Shown piece by piece: positions 57,284-64,000 of a stretch of DNA of 64,000 nucleotides. A program made the position numbers and the translations under genes. The notes below the pieces were generated by a model. It worked only from the letters and a program-made list of their open reading frames with translations, made no database searches and had not been told where the DNA came from. The DNA is taken from assembly GCA_963786985.1 (NCBI GenBank), contig CAWBBL010000017.1, positions 1 to 64,000 on the forward strand. The letters run 5' to 3'. Every line of letters begins with the position of its first letter. Position 1 is the stretch's first letter. This DNA is from Desertimonas sp963786985 (GTDB lineage: Bacteria > Actinomycetota > Acidimicrobiia > Acidimicrobiales > Ilumatobacteraceae).

Positions 57284-58732
57284 GTGAAAGGCGCAGCGAG
57301 TAGCGAGACCTCTCGACAGGCGATCGAGCGTTCGCCCGCCGACGTCTTGCGCATGGTCGTCGCCGCCGCCGCGGTGCTCTGCGTCCTGGTTCTCGAGTGG
57401 TTGTTCGGCGACACGCTGGTGGCGTTCGCGTCGGATCTGCTCCGGGGACTCGACGCTCTGCCGTCGTGGATGCTCGACGCCGTGGTGCTCGGGACACGCG
57501 TCCTCTGGGTCATCGTGGTCGGCGGGCTCGTCTGGTGGACGCTCCACGGGCGGCACTGGCGCATGCTTGCCACGGTCGCTGCCGCGGGACTGGTCGCCGC
57601 GGTGCTGGTCAGCGTGCTCGACGGCCTGATCGAGACCGACGCCGGACAGGTGCTGGTCGACGTCGGTGTCGATCTCGGTCCGCTGACGGAGGACGGCTTT
57701 CCGTCCACGGCTGGAATCGCCGCGGTCTGCGCCGTACTCACCGCGGCCGCGCCGTGGCTCGACCGCCGCTGGCGGCGGACGGGATGGGTGCTGATTGGCG
57801 GGCTGACGGTGACCGGGTTCGTGGACTCACCCGTGGCGTTCGACTCGATCCTGGCCGTGTTGGTCGGCTGGCTGTGCGGCGCCGCCGTGCTGGTGGCTGT
57901 CGGGGCGCCATCGCGGCGACCGACGATGCAGGCCATCGTCGACGGACTCAACGCCGTGGGCGTGCCGGTCCAGCAGCTCCACCAGGCCGGCGTTGACGCC
58001 CGCGGATCCACGCCGTACTTCGGGGTCGACGCCGATGGCGGCCGGCTCTTCGTCAAGGCGCTCGGCACGGACGAGCGCAGTGCCGACGTGCTGTTCCGCC
58101 TCTACCGCCGCATTCAGCCCCGCAACTTCGGAGACGAGCGGCCGTTCGGCACGTTGCGGCGCTCCGTGGAGCACGAAGCGTTCGTCGCCCTCGTCGCCCG
58201 GTCGTTGGGCGTGCGGACGCCAAGCGTGCGTGGCTTCGCCACCGCGGATCCGAACGGCTTCGTCCTGGCCTACGACTCCATCGACGGCAGGTCGCTCGAC
58301 CGCGTCGAACAGACTGCGGTCACCGACGAAGTGCTGTCGGAAGTTTGGCGCCTGGTGAGTGAGCTGCGCGGGCATCGCATTGCCCACCGCGACCTCCGCT
58401 TGGCGAACGTGTTCCTCGACGACAGCGGTCAGGTGTGGCTGATCGACTTCGGGTTCAGCGAAGTAGCTGCTTCGGACCTTCTTCTGGCCACCGATGTTGC
58501 CGAACTGCTGGCCTCTTCGAGCCTTTGTGTCGGTGCTGAGCGAGCGGTCAACAGCGCAGCCCGAGCAGTCGAACCGGCAACGCTGGCGCGGGCCCAGACC
58601 CGTCTTCACCTGTGGGCCCTGAGCGGCGCGACACGGACGGCGATCAAGCACCAGCCAGGTCTGCTCGAGGCGCTGCGGAATCGGGTCGGTGTGGCGCTCG
58701 CCGCGACCGAAGTTGTGGCCAGCGGGCAATGA
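57284..58732 (+). CDS. Membrane protein with PAP2-like helices fused to a kinase-fold domain
   Basis: 482 residues. About six N-terminal helices (to residue 210) contain a degenerate PAP2-like FPSTAGIAAVCAVLTAAAP. The C-terminal half is a protein-kinase/RIO-like fold: the nucleotide Lys in LFVKALGTDERS, then catalytic HRDLRLANVFLDD and the metal DFG in WLIDFGFSEVA. This corresponds to the front part of the long actinobacterial PAP2-kinase-LPG-synthase proteins, without the synthase part. It may sense or phosphorylate something at the membrane. GTG start with no strong ribosome site. Confidence 0.75.
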   Translation: MKGAASSETSRQAIERSPADVLRMVVAAAAVLCVLVLEWLFGDTLVAFASDLLRGLDALPSWMLDAVVLGTRVLWVIVVGGLVWWTLHGRHWRMLATVAAAGLVAAVLVSVLDGLIETDAGQVLVDVGVDLGPLTEDGFPSTAGIAAVCAVLTAAAPWLDRRWRRTGWVLIGGLTVTGFVDSPVAFDSILAVLVGWLCGAAVLVAVGAPSRRPTMQAIVDGLNAVGVPVQQLHQAGVDARGSTPYFGVDADGGRLFVKALGTDERSADVLFRLYRRIQPRNFGDERPFGTLRRSVEHEAFVALVARSLGVRTPSVRGFATADPNGFVLAYDSIDGRSLDRVEQTAVTDEVLSEVWRLVSELRGHRIAHRDLRLANVFLDDSGQVWLIDFGFSEVAASDLLLATDVAELLASSSLCVGAERAVNSAARAVEPATLARAQTRLHLWALSGATRTAIKHQPGLLEALRNRVGVALAATEVVASGQ

Positions 58733-58775
58733 CCCGCGTCGCCGTCGCTGGGCCAGTTGGACCGAGCCGCTGTCC

Positions 58776-59372
58776 ATGAATCTCTGGTGGCTGATCGTCG
58801 CCGGCGTTGGCCTGCTGGTCGTCTCGGTGTCGATCTTCGAAGCCCGCAGGCCGTACATCAGTGGCGTGGAGTCCACCGTTTTCCACGCGGTGAACGGGCT
58901 GCCGAATTGGCTCTACGCGTTGCTCTGGTTGCCGATGCAACTCGGCAACCTCGTCGTCGGTACCTGCGCCGGGCTCGCGGTCGCCCTTCTCGACGGCGAC
59001 CTCGCCGTCGCCATTGGCGCGGTCGCCGCAATGTTGCTCAAACTGGTGACGGAACGGATCGTCCGCAAGGAGATGGCCGACTACCTCGTCGTCCGTCAGC
59101 GGCCCGGAACCAGCCAGGCCGGCGCCCTGCTGCGCGGCGATGTTCCGGGGTCGGGACCGAGCTTTCCCTCGGGGCACGTCATCCTCGTCGCCGCCGTGGG
59201 GTGTGTCGTCACACCATCCCTGCCGATCGGGTGGTGGTGGGTGCCGGGCGTGCTGACCGTCCTCGTGATGGTCGGGCGGGTGTACGTCGGCGCCCACAAT
59301 CCCCTCGACGTGACTGCCGGGCTGGGCACTGGCCTGCTGCTCGGCGGCGTGCTGGCCACGTTCGCCGCTTGA
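58776..59372 (+). CDS. PAP2-family membrane phosphatase
   Basis: 198 residues, five or six helices. The three acid-phosphatase motifs are complete: VRQRPGTSQAG (with upstream Lys), SFPSGHVIL, and RVYVGAHNPLDV with the catalytic His. It would dephosphorylate lipid phosphates such as undecaprenyl diphosphate or phosphatidic acid. ATG 58776 lies 43 bases after the membrane kinase, whose own PAP2-like motif is degenerate, so the pair may work together. Confidence 0.9.
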   Translation: MNLWWLIVAGVGLLVVSVSIFEARRPYISGVESTVFHAVNGLPNWLYALLWLPMQLGNLVVGTCAGLAVALLDGDLAVAIGAVAAMLLKLVTERIVRKEMADYLVVRQRPGTSQAGALLRGDVPGSGPSFPSGHVILVAAVGCVVTPSLPIGWWWVPGVLTVLVMVGRVYVGAHNPLDVTAGLGTGLLLGGVLATFAA

Positions 59373-59479
59373 TCGGGCGGGGCGCCGGCGTCGTCGACGT
59401 GGACCACTTCGGCCCGGCCGTGGAAGGTCGACGTGTACCATCCGGTGGGGGTCCCGCCCCGACGATGAGGAGGGTTTCA

Positions 59480-59965
59480 ATGGCGACGCTCACCGTTTGG
59501 AAGTTCGACTTCCCAACTACAGCCGATGAGGCCGAGTCAACGCTCGACTCGTTGTCGAAGCAAGGTCTCATCACCATTCACGACGCGGCGACGATCAGCT
59601 GGGCGTGGGGCAGCAAGCCGAAGACTCGCCAGCTGAGCAGCCTCACCGGCAGGGGGGCCCTCGGCGGCGCCTTCTGGGGATTGCTGTTCGGCCTGCTGTT
59701 CTTCGTCCCGTTGCTCGGCGCGGCGGTGGGAGCTGCGGCTGGTGGCATCGGGGGCTCGATGCGCGATGCCGGCATCGACGACGACTTCATCAACGCCGTG
59801 CGCGCCAAGGTGACGCCCGGGACCTCGGCGCTCTTCGTGCTGACGAGCGACGCGGTGATGGACAAGGTCACCGAAGCCTTCGCTGCTCTCCATCCGGAGC
59901 TGATCGAGACCAACCTCTCCGCCGAGGAGGAGGCCACGCTGCGTGAGGCGTTCGCCGAGGACTGA
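59480..59965 (+). CDS. DUF1269 family protein
   Basis: 161 residues. TLTVWKFDFPTTADEAESTL, the membrane-like glycine segment GALGGAFWGLLFGLLFFVPL with GAAVGAAAGGIGGSMRDAGI, and ALFVLTSDAVMDKVTEAF. Third DUF1269 in the window and the most diverged. ATG 59480 follows GAGGAGGG. No CCACCC operator is seen; it could be read from the PAP2 operon (107-base gap). Confidence 0.87.
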   Translation: MATLTVWKFDFPTTADEAESTLDSLSKQGLITIHDAATISWAWGSKPKTRQLSSLTGRGALGGAFWGLLFGLLFFVPLLGAAVGAAAGGIGGSMRDAGIDDDFINAVRAKVTPGTSALFVLTSDAVMDKVTEAFAALHPELIETNLSAEEEATLREAFAED

Positions 59966-59999
59966 TCTCACCGGCCGGCCAGAGTCGCAACACGTCTGG

Positions 60000-62699
60000 T
60001 CACGAGACGAAGCGGGGTGGACGTCCCCGTAGACCGCGCGCCGGGGTGATCGTCGTTGCCGGAGCCGAGATCGCCACGACGGCGTCGACGGCGACGCAGC
60101 CAGACGTGCCCACGAGCACCGGGTCGAGGTCGAGTTGCTCGACCTCCGGTGTGGTGGCGGCGAGCAAGCTGACACGGTGGACGAGATCGACCACGGCTGC
60201 AATGTCGAGGACCGGGCGACTGCCCCCGCCGTGCAACAACGGAGCAAGACGCAGGGTGTCGATCGCCCGCCGTGCTGCCGTACGCGACACCGGCGCTACG
60301 AGCACGACCCGATCGTCGCGTAGCTCGGCATCCACGCCGCCGGCGCCGACGACGACCAGCGGTCCGAAGGCAGGGTCGCGGACGGCGCCGACGAGCAGCT
60401 CGACGGCCGCCGCCTGCTGGGATTGCACGACAACGCCGCGCAGCGCTGAGCCAAACCGCTCGGCGAACTCCTGGTAGGTCTTGGCCGCGGCCGAGGCGTC
60501 GCCAATTCCCAAGCGCACGGCGTCGGCCGCCGACTTGCGCGACTCGCCACTGACGTCCGCCTTGAGGACGACAGTCGGCCCGAGGCGGGTCGCGGCATCA
60601 GCGCAGTCCGCTGCCGATCGGACGACGGTCCACGGGGCGATGGGCACACCGGCTGCCTCGAGCAACTCGAACGAACTGGCCGGATCGAGCCACCGCCGCT
60701 CGTCCGGCGAGGCGCTGTGGTGCCGGGCGAGTCGGCGCACGGCGACCCACGACGAGGCGTCCGGCTCGGCCGGCTCGTCATCCTCGGCGGCGATCGACGC
60801 CAGCCAGGGCGATCGCCGAGCAGCAACCGCCAGGGCAGTCGCCGCCCGTTCGGGCGTCGAGAAGGTCGGCAGCGCTGCCGATCCATGCCGACCGGCGCCG
60901 AGTCGCGCCAGCGCCAGGGGCACCGAATGGTCACCGGACGCCAGCAACGATTCGACGGTGTCGAGGCGATGCTGTCCGTCGATCTCGACGTACACGACGA
61001 TGCAGCCGTCGACCTCACCCGACGCCGCCACCAGGGTGACGACGTCGACGAGTTGCTCGGCCGTGACCCCGCCGCCGAGGTCGACGGGATTGGTCGTCGC
61101 CACTGCCGGTGGGACGCGTTCGGCGATCGCTCGCTGCAGGCGCGGCGACAGGACGCCCACGACGAGGCCACCGGCGCCGGCGGCGTCGGCACCGAGGAGC
61201 AGGGCCCCGCCGCCGTTGCCGATCAGCGCGACCCGCGGACCGGCGGGGGCCGGCTGGCGGTCGAGGAGCAGTCCGACGTCGATCAGCTCCTCCAGCGTTC
61301 TGGCCCGCAGTACTCCGGTGTGGGCGAACAGGGCGTCGACAGTCGCCTGGTCGTCGGCGAGGGTGGCAGCGAGTGACCGGCGCGTCTGACGCTCGAGCAC
61401 CGACCGGCCGCCCTTCAGCGCCACGACGGGCTTGCGCTGCGAAACGGCGCGGGCGACGCGGGCGAAGCGGACCGGGTCACCGAACGATTCGAGGTAGAGC
61501 AGCACGACGGTCGTCGAGGCGTCATCGGCCCACAGCCGTAGGAGGTCGTTGCCGCTCACGTCGACCTTGTCGCCCATCGAGACGAACGAGGAGATCCCGG
61601 CGCAACGGTCCTCGGCCTCCACGGCGATGGCCACGCCCACCCCGCCGGACTGCGACGCGACGGCGAGCCCGCCGGGACGGAACGAGCGGTCGGTGACCGT
61701 GGCGTTGAGTCCGGCTCGTGTCGAGACGACACCAAGGCTGTCCGGCCCGATGATGCGCATGCCATGGCGCCGTGCCGCGGCCAGGATCTCGTCCTGCGAC
61801 AGCGACGTGTCGGTATCGCGGTCGGGGAGCCCGGGGGACACGATCACGGCGGTCGGCACCCCCGCATTGCCACATTCCTCGAGGAACCCGGTCACCGTCG
61901 TCGTCGGGCCGGCGATGACCGCCAGGTCTGGAACGGCATCGAGCTCGTCGAGTCGGGCGACCGTGCGGACACCGTCGACATCGCCCACCGTGCGGTCGAC
62001 GACGCTGGTTCGTCCGCCGAACGACTCGACGAGGTGGGCGATGACGCGCCGCCCCGGTGCCGAGTCATCCTGCTCCACGCCGAGCACGACCACATGCGCC
62101 GGATCGACGATCGTCCGCAACGAGCGCACGGCGGCCCGCCAGTCGCGCTGGTCGGCGTCGTCCTGGAGGATGTGGTCGGCCGTCAGGTCGAGCTGGACGT
62201 TGACCACGCCGTCGTCCAACCAGCTGCGGTGGGTGAGCCCGACGGTGCGGAACACGGCCTGCATCGCGGCGTTGTCGGGCAACGTCTCGGCGACGAGACG
62301 GCGAAAGCCGGCGGCCTTGGCGACCATCGCCAGGTCCTCCAGGAGGACCGTGGCGATGCCCTCGTGGTGATGGGCGTCGGCCACCGCGAAGGCGACCTCG
62401 GCTTCGTCGCCTGCGCCGCCGCGGGCAAAGTACTCGCCGACGCCGACGAGGGCATCGCCAGACTCGGCGACGAGGGCGACATGAAGGCCGACGTCGTTGA
62501 TCGTCGAACGCCGCAGCTCGTCGTCGGGCATCGACGATCGCTGGCCGAAGAATCGAAGGTAGCGGGAGGCTGGATCGAGCCGCTCGTAAAACGAGCGCAA
62601 GCGCTCGAGGTCCGCCGGCCGGGTCGGGCGGATGCGCATCGCCCGGCCGGTCGACAACAGGACGTCACGCTCGAACGGAGCGAGCAGCGCGTCAGTCAC
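60000..62699 (-). CDS. GNAT acetyltransferase fused to NDP-forming acyl-CoA synthetase (PatZ-like)
   Basis: About 899 residues. An N-terminal GNAT domain (about 15-170: LRPTRPADLERLRSFYERL-like start, EGIATVLLEDLAMVAKAAGF acetyl-CoA loop), a CoA-binding Rossmann domain with GPTTTVTGF, the succinyl-CoA-ligase-like part IGPDSLGVVSTRAGLNATV and SQSGGVGVAIAVEAEDR, and a C-terminal ATP-grasp (VVLKADVSGESRKSAADAVR). Bacterial relatives acetylate acetyl-CoA synthetase or act as protein acetyltransferases. GTG 62699 is preferred over the open frame to 62786. Convergent with the DUF1269 gene. Confidence 0.9.
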   Translation of the reverse strand: MTDALLAPFERDVLLSTGRAMRIRPTRPADLERLRSFYERLDPASRYLRFFGQRSSMPDDELRRSTINDVGLHVALVAESGDALVGVGEYFARGGAGDEAEVAFAVADAHHHEGIATVLLEDLAMVAKAAGFRRLVAETLPDNAAMQAVFRTVGLTHRSWLDDGVVNVQLDLTADHILQDDADQRDWRAAVRSLRTIVDPAHVVVLGVEQDDSAPGRRVIAHLVESFGGRTSVVDRTVGDVDGVRTVARLDELDAVPDLAVIAGPTTTVTGFLEECGNAGVPTAVIVSPGLPDRDTDTSLSQDEILAAARRHGMRIIGPDSLGVVSTRAGLNATVTDRSFRPGGLAVASQSGGVGVAIAVEAEDRCAGISSFVSMGDKVDVSGNDLLRLWADDASTTVVLLYLESFGDPVRFARVARAVSQRKPVVALKGGRSVLERQTRRSLAATLADDQATVDALFAHTGVLRARTLEELIDVGLLLDRQPAPAGPRVALIGNGGGALLLGADAAGAGGLVVGVLSPRLQRAIAERVPPAVATTNPVDLGGGVTAEQLVDVVTLVAASGEVDGCIVVYVEIDGQHRLDTVESLLASGDHSVPLALARLGAGRHGSAALPTFSTPERAATALAVAARRSPWLASIAAEDDEPAEPDASSWVAVRRLARHHSASPDERRWLDPASSFELLEAAGVPIAPWTVVRSAADCADAATRLGPTVVLKADVSGESRKSAADAVRLGIGDASAAAKTYQEFAERFGSALRGVVVQSQQAAAVELLVGAVRDPAFGPLVVVGAGGVDAELRDDRVVLVAPVSRTAARRAIDTLRLAPLLHGGGSRPVLDIAAVVDLVHRVSLLAATTPEVEQLDLDPVLVGTSGCVAVDAVVAISAPATTITPARGLRGRPPRFVS

Positions 62700-62862
62700 G
62701 ATGACCCGACCGGTGGCCTCGGCGATCCGCCCTCGAGCCGGTTGACGGACGCAACATTCTGCGTAAAGATCGCGGGAATCTCGCAAACTGTTGCAGGTTC
62801 AGCGTTCACAGGGGAGTCGTACGAAGGTTGTTGACATTCGCGCCTACAGCGGCCGGCAGGGC

Positions 62863-63636
62863 GTGCACCTGGGCGATCCCGTGAGCCAGCTGGCAGCAAC
62901 GTATCGCAACGAGGTGGTCAGTCGCCTCGAGCGGCTGACCGACGGGAACAACGCCAATGCCCTGGACGACGCAGCCGCGCTGATCGTCGAGTCGCTCAAC
63001 GCCGGGGGCATCATCCACGCCTTCGGCACCGGTCACTCCGAGGCGTTCGCCATGGAGGTCGCCGGGCGTGCCGGTGGACTGATCCCGACGAATCGGATCG
63101 CCCTGCGCGACGTGGTGCTGCACGGCGACCGCGACGCGTCGATCCTCGCCGGGGCAACGTTGGAGCGCGACCCGTCAGTGGTCGCCGAGCTGCTCGACGG
63201 CTTGTCGCTGCACGACGCCGACCTGTTCGTCATCGCCTCGAACTCCGGGGTCAACGGATCGGTGGTCGAGATGGCGGTGCAAGCCAAGCAACGCGGCCAC
63301 AAGGTGATCGCCGTGACAAGTCTCGAGCACACCAATGCCGTCACGCCGAAGCACCCCAGCGGCAGGCGCCTGTCGGAGCTCGCCGATGTGGTGATCGACA
63401 ACCTCGCGCCCTACGGGGACGCGACGATGACGATCGGCGAAGGCATCGGCGTCGGCGCGGTGTCCTCGATCACCGCAGCGATGATCGCCCAACTGCTCAC
63501 GATCGCCGCGGCCGACCGACTCGTGCAGGCCGGCGAGACCCCACCCGTCTACATCTCGGCGAACATCCCAGGAGGTGACGAACACAACCACGCTCTCGAA
63601 GACCGCTATCGCGGCAGGATCCGCCGCCTGGCATGA
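62863..63636 (+). CDS. SIS-domain sugar-phosphate-binding protein
   Basis: About 257 residues. IHAFGTGHSEAFAMEVAGRA is the phosphosugar loop, FVIASNSGVNGSVVEMAVQA the second SIS motif, and YGDATMTIGEGIGVGAVSSI follows. It resembles the UPF0309 sugar isomerase/phosphosugar-binding group often found in amino-sugar uptake loci. GTG 62863 and GTG 62881 are both possible; neither has a clear ribosome site. It precedes a probable N-acetylglucosamine-type binding protein. Confidence 0.85.
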   Translation: MHLGDPVSQLAATYRNEVVSRLERLTDGNNANALDDAAALIVESLNAGGIIHAFGTGHSEAFAMEVAGRAGGLIPTNRIALRDVVLHGDRDASILAGATLERDPSVVAELLDGLSLHDADLFVIASNSGVNGSVVEMAVQAKQRGHKVIAVTSLEHTNAVTPKHPSGRRLSELADVVIDNLAPYGDATMTIGEGIGVGAVSSITAAMIAQLLTIAAADRLVQAGETPPVYISANIPGGDEHNHALEDRYRGRIRRLA

Positions 63637-63642
63637 CACGCC

Positions 63643-63701
63643 CCGGAAGCGACATGATGCAAGCGGCAACGCCTGGGGACGTTGCCTCGGCCAGCTTCCG
63701 G
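63643..63701 (+). promoter_or_regulatory. Nested hairpins between the SIS gene and the binding-protein gene
   Basis: Outer arms CCGGAAGC (63643-63650) and GCTTCCGG (63694-63701), inner arms GGCAACG (63665-63671) and CGTTGCC (63680-63686) with an 8-base loop. The structure lies 39 bases before GTG 63740. It could be an attenuator or stabiliser; no riboswitch class recognised. Confidence 0.45.
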
Positions 63702-63739
63702 CTGTCTCCCCATCCATTGAAACTCTCGACAAGGAACGT

Positions 63740-64000
63740 GTGAACAACGACATGAACAAGGACAACATCGAACGGGCATCCACCAACCGACGTGGATTCC
63801 TCCGCGGCGCTGCTGCCGTCGGCGTCGGAGCAACGCTCGCGCCGTACCTCGGCAAGGCCGGCATCGTCGGCGCGACGACCGTCCCGCGCCGGCGGCGACG
63901 GGACCGCGGCAGCGGCGTCGATGCAGCCAACCCGTTCGGCATCGCCGAGAACTCCACCGTCGACGCGGTGATCTTCGACGGCGGCTACGGCGTCGACTAC
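63740..64000 (+). CDS. Tat-exported sugar-binding protein, NgcE-like, 3' partial
   Basis: The frame is open to the window end (87 codons). It opens with a twin-arginine signal, NRRGFLRGAAAVGVGATLAP, then an Arg-rich linker and NPFGIAENSTVDAVIFDGGY, which strongly resembles the mature start of NgcE, the N-acetylglucosamine/diacetylchitobiose-binding protein of actinobacterial ABC importers. AAGGAA precedes GTG 63740; ATG 63752 is an alternative. The SIS gene just upstream supports amino-sugar use. Confidence 0.65.
   Translation, partial: MNNDMNKDNIERASTNRRGFLRGAAAVGVGATLAPYLGKAGIVGATTVPRRRRRDRGSGVDAANPFGIAENSTVDAVIFDGGYGVDY

Noticed and set aside
59235..59255. GGGTGG and repeated GGTGG inside the PAP2 gene
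   Set aside because: Coding sequence for a Trp/Gly-rich helix, with no paired CCACCC at N6.

Overview
The window is high-GC DNA (roughly two thirds G+C) with many GTG/TTG starts, stop-start overlaps (ATGA, TGATG, GTGA) and actinobacterial families: GTP-type PEP carboxykinase, SHOCT-domain miniproteins, DUF6325, DUF7144, UspA and a LuxR-type LAL regulator. I read it as a chromosomal piece of an uncultured or little-studied actinobacterium, possibly Acidimicrobiia (Ilumatobacter-like). The taxonomy is inference from gene content only. I saw no rRNA, tRNA, CRISPR array or transposase.

Layout. 1-4 kb: phytanoyl-CoA dioxygenase-like protein and a GH38 alpha-mannosidase. 4-15.6 kb: an aldo/keto reductase, VOC protein, aldo/keto reductase operon interrupted by about 8.5 kb carrying PEP carboxykinase, a tandem-fused phosphofructokinase, an AspT-type transporter, a 46-residue C2H2 zinc-finger microprotein, an alcohol dehydrogenase and a universal stress protein. 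The inserted block is bracketed by a 224-bp direct repeat (4906-5129 and 13628-13851). 15.6-23.8 kb: a LacI-controlled plant-glycan cluster (ABC importer, GH51, GH1, GH43) in which nearly every gene carries one or more single-base frameshifts; it ends at an A/T-only patch. 23.9-27.3 kb: intact housekeeping-like genes (ABM-like protein, APH-fold kinase, adenylate kinase, DUF1269 fusion). 27.3-30.9 kb: gene-poor, degenerate-looking DNA. 30.9-45.4 kb: a stress island (CMD protein, DUF1269, LAL regulator, two DUF6325-SHOCT modules, DUF7144, PPK2, efflux proteins, APC permease, SnoaL-like protein, alpha/beta hydrolase). 45.4-53.3 kb: an arginine deiminase island (arcB-arcC-arcA, NhaC and YfcC transporters, M20 peptidase). 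53.5-60 kb: a CYTH-like protein coupled to a CtpF-like P-type ATPase, a membrane kinase, a PAP2 phosphatase and DUF1269. 60-64 kb: GNAT-acyl-CoA synthetase, SIS protein and the start of a probable NgcE-like sugar-binding protein.

The main discovery is a repeated promoter architecture. Eight intergenic sites carry CCACCC-N6-GGGTGG-N7-CCACCC (half-sites may vary), followed by exactly 10 nt and a -10-like hexamer with A at position 2 and T at position 6. Each lies just upstream of a believable start. The controlled genes are DUF1269, two DUF6325-SHOCT operons, DUF7144-PPK2, an MFS exporter, an APC permease, the arcBCA operon and the CYTH-P-type ATPase operon. These contents resemble mycobacterial dormancy/hypoxia (DosR) regulons, but the operator is different. 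The third half-site would sit near -28 to -23, which is what a class II activator needs. The LAL regulator at 32283-34895, next to one of the sites, is a natural candidate for that activator; this link is inference.

Single-base indels in the glycan cluster, arcB, arcC, arcA and the M20 gene leave conserved motifs intact. They may be sequencing or assembly errors rather than true pseudogenes.
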